NCBI GenBank assembly: GCA_021802375.1
Contig: JAKAAL010000244.1
Coordinates: forward strand, 1 to 6,557
DNA length: 6,557 nt
Source of the DNA: Bacillota bacterium
GTDB taxonomy: Bacteria > Bacillota_E > Sulfobacillia > Sulfobacillales > Sulfobacillaceae
Direction: 5' to 3'
Shown one piece after another: positions 1 through 5,878 of the stretch (positions within the stretch are counted from its first letter, which is position 1; every line of letters begins with the position of its first letter). Both the position numbers and the translations under genes were made by a program. Under the pieces are notes generated by a model. The model saw nothing but the letters and a program-made list of their open reading frames with translations. It did no database searches and was not told the origin of the DNA.

Positions 1-148
1 AATGCAATCGTCTCACCACAAGGATTTCACAGTCAGAGCCAAACCCGGTTCCCGTCCTACGATGCACTTGTCACAATGTTGTATTGGACCACATGTGACG
101 CCATCCGCACATGGACCATACGGATTCATAAACGGATTCGTAATTGGG
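1..148. other. Unassigned stretch beyond the permease remnant
   Basis: No gene can be supported here. Similarity to the APC permease remnant stops near base 149. On the minus strand another frame stays open from the junction to a stop at bases 18-20 and has four cysteines (C-x5-C-x5-C-x2-C spacing) near bases 70-110, but it has no recognisable start or family. A plus-strand frame (2-205) runs across both this segment and the permease remnant, so it is probably a shadow. A short imperfect tandem repeat (CGGATTCATAAA / CGGATTCGTAAT, 121-144) lies beside the junction. Confidence 0.5.
121..144. repeat. Imperfect 12-bp tandem repeat near the permease truncation point
   Basis: CGGATTCATAAA (121-132) is followed directly by CGGATTCGTAAT (133-144), matching at 10 of 12 positions. 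It lies within a few bases of where the permease similarity ends, so it may mark a deletion or rearrangement junction. Chance cannot be excluded for so short a repeat. Confidence 0.4.
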
Positions 149-519
149 GAGTTTGATGCCCCGATATGCCATAAACCATACCATCATTTCAATCATAATA
201 ACTAACGGAATCCAAACCCATTTTGGTTCAGACAGTCCAAAAACATAACTTACCGTTTGCGGGATTAAAACTGCTCCCATGAATAGGAGAGAAAAATTGA
301 CACCAATAAGTTAATACCATTAACCAATCCGCCCGTGCCCCCCATAAGGGACCTAACCCTGCTGATACATAGCCATAAAAGCCTCCGGCGGAAACAACGT
401 GATTGGAAAATGTTATCAAAATGATGAGCGAGAAACCAAAGGCAATGGCTGCAAACACAAATGTCATGGGTAATAATTTTCCGGTGTAGGCAGCTATCGC
501 TGTCATATTCAAATCAATG
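149..519 (-). pseudogene. APC-family amino-acid permease remnant, internal part (left of the IS)
   Basis: Bases 512 to about 310 translate as hydrophobic helices typical of the N-terminal part of APC-superfamily amino-acid permeases (NMTAIAAYTGKLLP, then SAGGFYGYVSAGLGPLWG). Near 304-309 the frame breaks. The protein resumes in another frame as GVNFSLLFMGAVLIPQTVSY and continues through WVWIPLV to AYRGIKL, ending near base 149. Joined, the pieces read WLMVLTY/GVNFSLL, the expected run of residues across helices 3-4. Only the first quarter to third of a roughly 450-500-residue transporter is present. The true N-terminus lies beyond the insertion sequence at 1852-1950. The TTG at 510-512 is only an apparent start. 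Family assignment is firm; substrate is unknown and the gene cannot make a working transporter. Confidence 0.8.
512..519. repeat. Target-site duplication, left copy (AATCAATG)
   Basis: AATCAATG here is repeated exactly at 1852-1859, directly outside the two ends of the insertion sequence. Eight base pairs is the usual duplication length for IS256-family elements. The pair fixes the element's limits at 520 and 1851. Confidence 0.8.
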
Positions 520-546
520 AGTAGAGTCCGATATTGTGTGTAAAAG
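520..546 (+). repeat. Left terminal inverted repeat of the IS
   Basis: It pairs with 1825-1851. The inner part TTGTGTGTAAAAG (534-546) is identical in both ends, and AGTCC further out is also shared; six mismatches fall elsewhere. A subterminal inverted pair, GGCTT/AAGCC (547-551 and 562-566), could form a small hairpin just inside the end. Confidence 0.75.
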
Positions 547-627
547 GGCTTAAAAATTTCAAAGCCATTGCGTTTCCTTGGTAGATTTGAAAGCGAGACA
601 ACTCACAAATCTTAGGAGGATGACACA

Positions 628-1802
628 ATGGCTCACCATCAGATTACACTGGATGATCAAACAATCCAAGCCCTTATGGGATAAAAAGACAACGCCTTGG
701 CTCTCTTATTACAACAGGTCCTCAATCAGGTGTTGGAAGCGGAAGTGACGGAACATCTTCAGGCCAACCGGTATGAACGGACCGAAGAGCGGCGCGGATA
801 TCGTAATGGGTCGCGGAGTCGGCACCTCACGACGCGCGTCGGCACGGTGACGCTAGAGGTCCCGCGGACGCGGGACGGCGAGTTTAGTCCGACGCTCTTT
901 GACCGCTACCAACGGCACGAAAAAGCGCTGGTGTTAACGTTGATGGAAATGGTGGTGAATGGGGTGTCGACCCGCAAAATTCGGCGGATTACCGAAGAGC
1001 TGTGTGGCACCGCGTTTTCGAAGTCCACGGTGTCGGACCTCGCGAAAGGTTTAGAGGCATTGTGGATGCCTTGGTCCTAAAAATCCACGAGAACGGGGCC
1101 GTGCGGCCCCGGAGCGGGTGTGTGGTGACGGGCATTAATGCGGCGGGGTACCGAGAAATTCTCGGATTCTGGATCGGGGACAGTGAGTCCCAGCAGACGT
1201 GGACCACCGTGTTTACCGACCTCAAGGATCGGGGCTTAACGGGCGTCTAACTCGTTGTCTCGGATAGTCACCGCGGGCTGCGGCAGGCTATCGAACAGCC
1301 ATGCCAAGGGACCAGTTGGCAGCGGTGCCAAACGCATCTGACGCGGAATGTCCTCGATGCCGCCCCCAAAGCGGTGCAGGAGGAACTCCACGGTCGTCTC
1401 CGTGCGCTGTTCGAAGCGCCCGACCGGACCACGGTCGATACCTTGTGGGCCAAACTGCTCGAGGACTTTGCCGAGCGGGCTCCCCGCGCCGTGGCGATTC
1501 TGGAGGACGGGCTCGAGGACGCGCTGGCGGTGTTGCAGCTCCCCGCGTCGCTGCGCCAGCGATTACGCACGACGAATGGCGTCGATCGACTCAATGCCGA
1601 GATCCGGCGCCGAGAACGGGTGATTCGGATTTTTCCGAACCGGGAGTCGGCGATCCGCCTGGTCGGCGCGCTGTTGCTCGAGCAGCATGAGGTGTGGACC
1701 ACCGGCCCGCGGTACCTGAATCTCGAACCGTATTGGCAGGCGAAACGGTCTCAAGCGGCGGCAGATGTGCCGCCTCATGCGGGACCAGCGTTCGTCGCCT
1801 AA
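628..1802 (+). pseudogene. IS256-family transposase, disrupted
   Basis: This would cut and paste the element through a DDE/RNase-H-fold mechanism. AGGAGG at 614-619 lies 8 bases before ATG 628. The frame opens MAHHQITLDDQ, meets TAA at 682-684, and continues with LLLQQVLNQVLEAEVTEHL, YRNGSRSR and the helix-turn-helix region TEELCGTAFSKSTVSDLAKGL. Near 1045-1060 about 20-25 residues present in relatives are missing and the frame shifts. It resumes at VDALVLK, which carries the first catalytic Asp, and reads GINAAGYREILGFWIGDSES. A TAA at 1248-1250 falls between GV and LVVSD, which holds the second Asp. The rest is intact: WQRCQTHLTRNVLDAAPK, then TTNGVDRLNAEIRRRERV with the third catalytic acid, and IFPNRESAIRLVGALL, ending at 1802. 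Intact relatives have roughly 400 residues. All three catalytic acids survive, but no single frame makes a full protein. Confidence 0.88.
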
Positions 1803-1824
1803 CGACTCGCAAACCAAGGGAACG

Positions 1825-1851
1825 CTTTTACACACAAATTAGGACTTGACC
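1825..1851 (-). repeat. Right terminal inverted repeat of the IS
   Basis: This is the reverse-complement partner of 520-546 (21 of 27 identical). It begins 22 bases after the transposase stop codon and ends directly against the 8-bp target duplication. Confidence 0.75.
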
Positions 1852-1859
1852 AATCAATG
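1852..1859. repeat. Target-site duplication, right copy (AATCAATG)
   Basis: Exact copy of 512-519, directly outside the right inverted repeat. Confidence 0.8.
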
Positions 1860-1950
1860 CACCAATTGGAGAAATGTGTGATATCGACCGAAACATTAAC
1901 TCCCACAAATCTAGCGCTCATTTGTTTAATGTCACAACCATTTCTGCCAT
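1852..1950 (-). pseudogene. APC-family amino-acid permease remnant, N-terminus (right of the IS)
   Basis: ATG at 1948-1950 follows AGGAGG (complement of 1961-1966) by 10 bases, a convincing start. It reads MAEMVVTLNK, stops at TGA (1918-1920), then continues in the same frame as ALDLWELMFRSISHISPIGALI up to the insertion site. That is the usual cytoplasmic lead-in and first helix of bacterial APC amino-acid permeases. A one-base C-to-T change (CGA to TGA) would explain the stop, though this is inference. If the IS and one target copy are removed, this frame still does not join in phase with LNMTAIAAYTG on the far side. A frameshift at or near the insertion point is therefore a further lesion, independent of the element. 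Confidence 0.75.
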
Positions 1951-1960
1951 CTGAATATTA

Positions 1961-1966
1961 CCTCCT
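1961..1966 (-). promoter_or_regulatory. Ribosome binding site AGGAGG of the permease pseudogene
   Basis: The perfect AGGAGG lies 10 bases before ATG 1950 and identifies the ancestral start of the broken permease. It shows that the gene's 5' signals survived while its coding sequence decayed. Confidence 0.65.
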
Positions 1967-2004
1967 GTGACGTTGTGCAGTCATCGTTGCGCCATGCATA
2001 TGGC

Positions 2005-2033
2005 CTTACAAATTTTTTCGATAAATTGTCCAA
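2005..2033 (-). promoter_or_regulatory. Candidate promoter of the permease pseudogene
   Basis: On the minus strand TTGGAC (complement of 2028-2033) is followed after 17 bases by TGTAAG (complement of 2005-2010). This resembles a sigma-A -35 and a weak -10 (four of six matches), about 40 bases before the AGGAGG. No experimental signal is visible, and matches of this quality occur by chance in AT-rich DNA. Confidence 0.35.
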
Positions 2034-2117
2034 GAGTCAGGATTAGGGATCGTTGAGGGGTAGACCAACAGAACCGAATATGTGAATGTGCATGATATAA
2101 TTCTTACGAACTTTCAT

Positions 2118-2137
2118 AAAAGAAGTAGGGTTCCTAC
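2118..2137 (-). terminator. Possible Rho-independent terminator of the ABC operon
   Basis: Just past the stop of the last operon gene, the minus strand reads GTAGG-AAC-CCTAC followed by TTCTTTT. The stem is only 5 bp and the loop 3 nt, so this is a weak terminator at best. Its place, directly after the operon and before the next minus-strand gene remnant, fits the role. The remainder of 1967-2117 holds only the candidate promoter noted separately. Confidence 0.4.
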
Positions 2138-2138
2138 A

Positions 2139-3134
2139 TTATTTTGTCGACTCTGTCGCCTTTACCGCAAACGTTGTATTGACGTCAGTTGTGTAGGAAA
2201 CCTGTCCCGGATGAATGTTGCCGAGAAACTCTTGGAGTGATAAAGCATTCTGAAAGGCGGTAGACGAAATGACTGGCGATGTTGCGTACACTTTATCGCG
2301 GATCATTCGCGCCACTCCAGCCTTAACAACAGAAGGCGGCAAAGAGGGAAATTCCTTTAAGGCCACTTGAATGGTGCCGTGAGGATGATGGGCAATGTAT
2401 TGAAGACTTTCCTCAAGCCCGTCAACAAATGCTTGCACTGTCTGGGGATGATTGTGAAGAAAGGTAGAGTTGGCGTCAATACTGGAAAACGCGTAATTCC
2501 CCTCATATTGATGTGCAAACGAGTAGACAATTTTGAGGCCTTGGGCTACCGCATCTTCCACAGTGGGTTCGTAGACTGCCGCATATTGCGCTTTTCCTGC
2601 TAACACAGGAGCAGCCTCTGTACCCAATTGTACAAAATCCAAGTGTGCCGTTAAGTGATTTTGCTTTAAGGCTCGCTCCAATAAATAAGTGCTTGTCGAT
2701 GGCGGAATGGCCGTTGCAACCGTTTGTCCGGCTATACTATTCAATGTGTGTCCGCTTTTTCCCACTATCCATACCGGAACGCCATTGACGACAGCTGCGA
2801 TAGGAATAATTTGAGCGCCTTTAATATCTGACAACATGGCAATCATAGGATCTTGCAATGAAAACTGGGCCGACCCGGAAATCACCGAGGCGACGGCGTT
2901 GGAACCACTATTACTCGTGACTTTGGTGACGTTTAGTCCGTGTTGTGCAAAAAACCCTTTATCAATACCTACGTACAGCGGTAAATACAGTAATGACTGA
3001 AAGGCTTGAGCAACCACAATGTTTTTGGTTGTGGATGTTGATGAACTTGTGTTGGGAGCTGCCGACGAGGCTCCGCAACCGGTTAACCATAGGGTTACTG
3101 CCATTAAACTTGCAACACGGTGAGAGATCCGCAT
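2139..3134 (-). CDS. ABC transporter substrate-binding lipoprotein, NMT1/THI5 (SsuA/TauA-like) family
   Basis: A predicted extracytoplasmic lipoprotein of 331 residues that captures a small molecule and delivers it to the permease encoded just upstream. Residues 1-20 form a lipoprotein signal: basic start, hydrophobic core and lipobox LTGC with Cys20 as the lipidated residue. A Ser/Thr-rich linker follows to about residue 37. The mature domain opens with VVAQAFQSLLYLPLYVGIDK and GFFAQHGLNV (residues 50-69), the hallmark of the group that binds sulfonates, taurine, thiamine precursors and similar compounds. SGSAQFSLQDP (86-95) and AQYAAVYEP (182-190) are the usual ligand-domain strands. Ligand class cannot be called from these motifs. 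An AAGGAG-type site lies about 12 bases before the ATG, in a 56-base gap after the permease. It is last in the operon, which is less common for a binding protein. Confidence 0.9.
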   Translation of the reverse strand: MRISHRVASLMAVTLWLTGCGASSAAPNTSSSTSTTKNIVVAQAFQSLLYLPLYVGIDKGFFAQHGLNVTKVTSNSGSNAVASVISGSAQFSLQDPMIAMLSDIKGAQIIPIAAVVNGVPVWIVGKSGHTLNSIAGQTVATAIPPSTSTYLLERALKQNHLTAHLDFVQLGTEAAPVLAGKAQYAAVYEPTVEDAVAQGLKIVYSFAHQYEGNYAFSSIDANSTFLHNHPQTVQAFVDGLEESLQYIAHHPHGTIQVALKEFPSLPPSVVKAGVARMIRDKVYATSPVISSTAFQNALSLQEFLGNIHPGQVSYTTDVNTTFAVKATESTK

Positions 3135-3190
3135 GGAATTTTCTATCTCCTTCTCCTGAATATCGTCTAATTACACAAGGTAAATTGTGG

Positions 3191-4006
3191 CTACCACGGT
3201 CGTCCACGAATGGCAAATCGTTCTATTATTGCGACGACTCCATACAAGACTAAAGCGAGGAATGAGAGAGCAATGACACCCACCCAAACCACATTTAATT
3301 CGAATAAATTTCCTGCGACAAAGACAGCATGACCTAATCCTGTTTGGGATGCGATAAATTCGCCTATAACAGCTCCAACCAATGCCATGCCCACGTTGAT
3401 GCGCATGGCATTGATAACCCACGGGAGGGAACCGGGAACAATGATTAGCCAAAAGATTTGCCATTTCTTAGCGCCGAATCCTTGAAGGAGGTGTTGCCAG
3501 TCGACATCCAGTTCCTGGGCTCCTTGGAACGCGGCGAGCAAAGCGACGATGACAGTGGCAGTAAAGGCTAAAAGGACTTTCGATTGGAGGCCCGTTCCAA
3601 ACCAGATAATTATTAGAGGAGCCAGCGCAATTTTAGGGATCCCGTTAAAAATAACAGCAAAGGGTTGAAAAATGCGAGCAGTAACTGGCCAATACCAAAA
3701 CATGTATCCGAGACTCGTACCTACCACAGTACCTAAAGTGAATCCGAGTATTGTCTCCACACTCGTGACACTTATGTCTTGAGGCAACGACCCACTATTC
3801 CACAAAGACACGGCGCTACGCCATATCAAGGCAGGGCTTCCTGTCAAAAAGCCATTTATCCAATGCTCATTAACAGCCCATTGCCATAAGATAATAAAAA
3901 AGACAATCAAACCTATTTGCCATCCCAGGGCTTGCAGGTGTAGAGACACCCTATCAGATTTCTGCAACCTGGTCACGTTGGGCTCCGGAAAGTTCTTGGC
4001 TACCAC
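3191..4006 (-). CDS. ABC transporter permease, SsuC/TauC-like (BPD_transp_1)
   Basis: The membrane subunit of the importer, 271 residues, with about six membrane helices. The first helix is near residues 27-45. The region 86-160 holds the paired helices around IPKIALAPLIIIWFGTG (123-139), characteristic of nitrate/sulfonate/taurine-type permeases. The cytoplasmic EAA loop, which contacts the ATPase, is at about 163-192 (QGFGAKKWQIFWLIIVPG). The reading frame is open to an ATG at 4057. I prefer the GTG at 4004-4006 because AAAGGAGG (4015-4022) sits exactly 8 bases before it. This start still overlaps the ATPase gene by 53 bases. A further GTG at 3947-3949 would avoid the overlap but has no good ribosome binding site. 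It most likely pairs with the adjacent ATPase and lipoprotein as one transporter. Confidence 0.9.
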   Translation of the reverse strand: MVAKNFPEPNVTRLQKSDRVSLHLQALGWQIGLIVFFIILWQWAVNEHWINGFLTGSPALIWRSAVSLWNSGSLPQDISVTSVETILGFTLGTVVGTSLGYMFWYWPVTARIFQPFAVIFNGIPKIALAPLIIIWFGTGLQSKVLLAFTATVIVALLAAFQGAQELDVDWQHLLQGFGAKKWQIFWLIIVPGSLPWVINAMRINVGMALVGAVIGEFIASQTGLGHAVFVAGNLFELNVVWVGVIALSFLALVLYGVVAIIERFAIRGRPW

Positions 4007-4793
4007 GTCCTGTACCTCCTTTCGGGTCGATGCCCAACTCATGCCATAACGTATCAAAATAGGTCTGATATTCGGGAGCTTTTCTTGCGTCCCATGGCGT
4101 GCGACTTCCTGGTAATGTTAAATAAATGTGATGATGCGCCTTTACGCGTGCGGGGCGGGCACTTAATACAATGATGGTATCCGCCAGTGAAATTGCTTCA
4201 CCAATGTCATGGGTAATTAACATTAAGGTCTTGTGCTCCCGTTGATTGATATCCAATACTTCCTTTTCCAGGAGCAATCGGGTTTGATAATCTAATGCAG
4301 AAAACGGTTCATCTAACAGAATTATCGCCGGATCGACCATTAAAGTACGAATTAAGGCGACTCTTTGGCGCATACCTCCAGAGAGTTGATTAGGGTAGGC
4401 ATTTTCATATCCCGCTAGACCATACCGATCCAAATAGCTTCGAGCCCGGTCTATATCCTCGGCCGTGCGCCGACGTCGATGAACGTCGATCCCGAGCAAC
4501 ACATTGTCTAGGATCGTTCGCCAAGGTAACAATAAGTCTTTTTGCAGCATATAACCGATTGCCCTTTGTTGGGGTCCTAAAGGCTGGCCGTGAACGCGAA
4601 TTGATCCTGTTTGAACCGGAATAATTCCCGCCAATAAATTGAATAAGGTCGTCTTTCCTGCTCCACTCGGACCTATAAGGCAGACAAATTGTCCGGGATC
4701 TACAGCGAATGTAACATCCTGTAAGATAAGATGAGACGTGCCGTTAATGAAATATTCGTGGTGTAATCCTTCTACTTGAAGTATGGGCTTCAT
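3954..4793 (-). CDS. ABC transporter ATP-binding protein, SsuB/TauB-like
   Basis: The cytoplasmic motor of the importer, 279 residues. All ATPase motifs are intact: Walker A GPSGAGKT (41-48), Q-loop Gln84 followed by LLPW (88-91) typical of the nitrate/sulfonate/taurine group, signature LSGGM (137-141), Walker B IILLDE (157-162), D-loop SALD (165-168) and switch His195. The frame extends 11 codons upstream, but ATG at 4791-4793 is chosen because GGAGG (complement of 4801-4805) lies 7 bases before it, and it overlaps the preceding hydrolase stop as ATGA, a common sign of translational coupling. The C-terminal tail after about residue 262 is Gly/Ser/Gln-rich, and its DNA also encodes the permease start in another frame. 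Substrate specificity does not reside in this subunit. Confidence 0.93.
   Translation of the reverse strand: MKPILQVEGLHHEYFINGTSHLILQDVTFAVDPGQFVCLIGPSGAGKTTLFNLLAGIIPVQTGSIRVHGQPLGPQQRAIGYMLQKDLLLPWRTILDNVLLGIDVHRRRRTAEDIDRARSYLDRYGLAGYENAYPNQLSGGMRQRVALIRTLMVDPAIILLDEPFSALDYQTRLLLEKEVLDINQREHKTLMLITHDIGEAISLADTIIVLSARPARVKAHHHIYLTLPGSRTPWDARKAPEYQTYFDTLWHELGIDPKGGTGRGSQELSGAQRDQVAEI
4015..4022 (-). promoter_or_regulatory. Ribosome binding site AAAGGAGG that sets the permease start
   Basis: The site lies inside the ATPase coding sequence, 8 bases before GTG 4004-4006. Its strength and spacing favour this start over the ATG at 4057 and imply that permease translation begins within the ATPase gene. 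Confidence 0.7.
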
Positions 4794-5617
4794 GTGAGAA
4801 CCTCCGAGAAGGCAAGACTTTCCCATGATGACTTACAGGCTGGTCCACGGGTAAACATCATACGCGACGAATACACGTCGAATATGACAGCTGTTACCGT
4901 GGAAATGCTCCCAGGACGTGCATAACGAGAACCAGGTACATCGTAATCGTGAACACAAATCGGAGGTATCTCTGCATTTCCATGGTCAGCGAGTAAAGTT
5001 TGAATGTGGTCAATAGCTTTCTCTTTCGGAAGGTGGGGCAAGGAAGCGGTTGCCGAGTAGGCGATTGTATACCGTCCGTTTCGGTCAAATTGTACATCTG
5101 GGGGAAGTTGTTGTTGTTCGGTTTGTCCCACTAAACAGCCATTGTTGGCTCGAACAATTGGTGGTCCTTCTGAACCAGCAAAGCGTACGACCTCATGGTA
5201 ATATTCGACGACTCCCATGTGACCAAAACGGTCAGCTAAGAGAAAATTTCCTCCGACTTGACTTGGAAACCGGCGAAAGTAGGCCTGCAAAAAGTCGTAA
5301 CCTTCTCTAACGGTTTCACATTCCGCTAACATTGCTGCGTTAGCTAATCCACGGTTGTCGCCATACCATCCTCCGTCATCTGTTTTCGGTTTTTTTGAAG
5401 GGATGACTGTGTCTAAATACGACAAGATGGAGCATAGCCCACGAGAATTAAGTCCAGAATTAATACCGAGTTGTACAGTAATACCAACTCCAAGGACGCG
5501 TATGCCAGATGGAAAATGAACCTGTCCATGCCATACGCCAGTAGGACCTGCATCGAGTGTTTTGAATCCCAAAAGCCATTGAGCAGACCTGTCGCTAACG
5601 ATACCTGTAGTGCACAT
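4790..5617 (-). CDS. Ntn hydrolase / acyltransferase, C45-C59-like (Cys2 nucleophile)
   Basis: A predicted N-terminal-nucleophile amidohydrolase or acyltransferase of 275 residues, in the broad group of penicillin V acylase, choloylglycine hydrolase and acyl-CoA:6-aminopenicillanate acyltransferase. It starts MCTTGIV: removal of Met1 would expose Cys2 as nucleophile, which also argues strongly for this start. Supporting features are LLGFKTLD (15-22, where relatives often have an Arg or Lys before Asn/Thr and Asp), GINSGLNSRGLC (51-62, the conserved G-x-N-x-x-G-L turn), GGNFLLADRFGHMGVVEY (122-139) and RANNG (156-160), the likely Asn of the active site. There is no signal peptide, so it should act in the cytoplasm. 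AGGTGA lies 7 bases before ATG. It is the first gene of the operon and overlaps the ATPase by 4 nt, so it probably cleaves an imported amide or N-acyl compound. Exact substrate is unknown. Confidence 0.75.
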   Translation of the reverse strand: MCTTGIVSDRSAQWLLGFKTLDAGPTGVWHGQVHFPSGIRVLGVGITVQLGINSGLNSRGLCSILSYLDTVIPSKKPKTDDGGWYGDNRGLANAAMLAECETVREGYDFLQAYFRRFPSQVGGNFLLADRFGHMGVVEYYHEVVRFAGSEGPPIVRANNGCLVGQTEQQQLPPDVQFDRNGRYTIAYSATASLPHLPKEKAIDHIQTLLADHGNAEIPPICVHDYDVPGSRYARPGSISTVTAVIFDVYSSRMMFTRGPACKSSWESLAFSEVLT

Positions 5618-5649
5618 GGTGATTCACCTACCTTCACAAATCGGGGGAG

Positions 5650-5663
5650 TTTTGGATCCAAAA
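5650..5663. promoter_or_regulatory. Candidate GntR operator 1, perfect palindrome TTTTGGATCCAAAA
   Basis: A 14-bp perfect inverted repeat about 33 bases upstream of the hydrolase ATG, between the likely promoter and the ribosome binding site. FCD-type GntR regulators commonly bind short palindromes of this form, with TTGG and CCAA half-sites. A 12-of-13 match occurs next to the regulator gene at 5855-5867. Binding by the divergent regulator is inferred from position and duplication only. Confidence 0.55.
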
Positions 5664-5796
5664 TGGACGGTTACACCATAACATCTTTTTTGGGAATTTT
5701 GTAACATAGTTTTTATTTTGTTGAGTCGTTTTGTGATTTTAACCAATAATCATGACACACTGTGTAAAATTTCTGTTCAAATATGACACATAATAA

Positions 5797-5802
5797 TATA
5801 AT
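5797..5802 (+). promoter_or_regulatory. Candidate -10 box (TATAAT) of the GntR gene
   Basis: A consensus TATAAT, 70-85 bases before the regulator start. The matching -35 position (TGTTCA, 5774-5779, 17-base spacing) is poor. The near-operator at 5855-5867 would lie within the transcript leader. The region is so AT-rich that a chance TATAAT is quite possible. Confidence 0.4.
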
Positions 5803-5838
5803 AAATGACTGGTTAATCATAATGTCTTGTCAGTTGTA

Positions 5839-5857
5839 AAAGTTCATAAGGAACTTT
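5839..5857 (+). promoter_or_regulatory. Inverted repeat AAAGTTC-ATAAG-GAACTTT in the GntR leader
   Basis: A perfect 7-bp inverted repeat with a 5-base spacer. Its right arm overlaps the start of the near-operator at 5855-5867. It could be a second protein-binding palindrome or an RNA hairpin in the leader; a simple terminator is unlikely because no T-tract follows. Confidence 0.45.
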
Positions 5858-5867
5858 GTATCCAAAA
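5855..5867. promoter_or_regulatory. Candidate GntR operator 2, TTTGTATCCAAAA
   Basis: Differs from TTTGGATCCAAAA (5651-5663) at one of 13 positions. It lies directly before the regulator's ribosome binding site, where a bound repressor would block its own expression. The two copies, one beside each divergent transcript, suggest control of the operon together with autoregulation. Confidence 0.5.
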
Positions 5868-5870
5868 AAT

Positions 5871-5878
5871 GAGGTGAT
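5871..5878 (+). promoter_or_regulatory. Ribosome binding site GAGGTGAT of the GntR gene
   Basis: Extended match to the 16S rRNA 3' end. The in-frame codon at ideal distance (5883) is ATT, not ATG, GTG or TTG. GTG 5874 overlaps the site itself, and the next in-frame standard starts (GTG 5895, ATG 5919) are 17 or more bases away. The preceding A and T make an ATGAGGTGA minigene (5869-5877). Confidence 0.5.

Larger units (their letters stand above)
520..1851 (+). mobile_element. IS256-family insertion sequence, 1332 bp, inactivated
   Basis: The ends form imperfect terminal inverted repeats. Bases 520-546 match the reverse complement of 1825-1851 at 21 of 27 positions, including an unbroken TTGTGTGTAAAAG core. 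The element is flanked by 8-bp direct repeats (AATCAATG). Its single gene encodes an IS256-type DDE transposase, and the 1.3-kb length is normal for the family. It is visibly more GC-rich than both flanks, as expected of a recently acquired element. It sits inside the APC permease pseudogene, in the opposite orientation to it. The transposase is broken in three places, so the copy could move only if an intact relative supplied transposase in trans. Confidence 0.85.
5618..5873. promoter_or_regulatory. Divergent AT-rich control region between the hydrolase operon and the GntR gene
   Basis: About 255 bases without a gene, strongly AT-rich, separating two divergent transcripts. It contains a 14-bp palindrome and its near copy, a 7-bp hairpin, a TATAAT box facing the regulator and several short inverted repeats such as ACACA-C-TGTGT (5755-5765). 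A clear promoter for the operon was not found. On the minus strand TTGAAC followed after 17 bases by TGTCAT, and an extended -10-like TGTTATGGT nearer the gene, are both weak candidates. No TPP riboswitch or other riboswitch core was seen. Confidence 0.6.

Noticed and set aside
2..205. Plus-strand open frame of 67 codons
   Set aside because: It runs antisense across the end of the clear permease remnant, has no good ribosome binding site and no recognisable family.
1301..1690. Alternative plus-strand frames inside the transposase
   Set aside because: The frame with conserved IS256 motifs is the one ending at 1802; the others are Arg/Pro/Ala-rich shadows.
1268..1702. Long minus-strand open frame inside the IS
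   Set aside because: It is antisense to the transposase in GC-rich DNA, Arg/Ser-rich and without family features; a shadow frame.
2945..3253. Plus-strand open frame across the permease/lipoprotein gap
   Set aside because: It is antisense to two well-supported genes and lacks a start signal.
5618..5700. TPP riboswitch upstream of the transporter operon
   Set aside because: Considered because NMT1/THI5-type transporters can carry thiamine precursors, but the conserved CUGAGA and downstream THI-box elements are absent.
4954..5704. Short open frames on both strands over the hydrolase gene
   Set aside because: They overlap the Cys2 hydrolase, which has conserved motifs and a coupled downstream gene.
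5755..5765. ACACA-C-TGTGT as an IS end or operator
   Set aside because: It resembles part of the IS inverted repeat (TGTGTAAAA) but matches too few bases, with no partner end or target duplication nearby.
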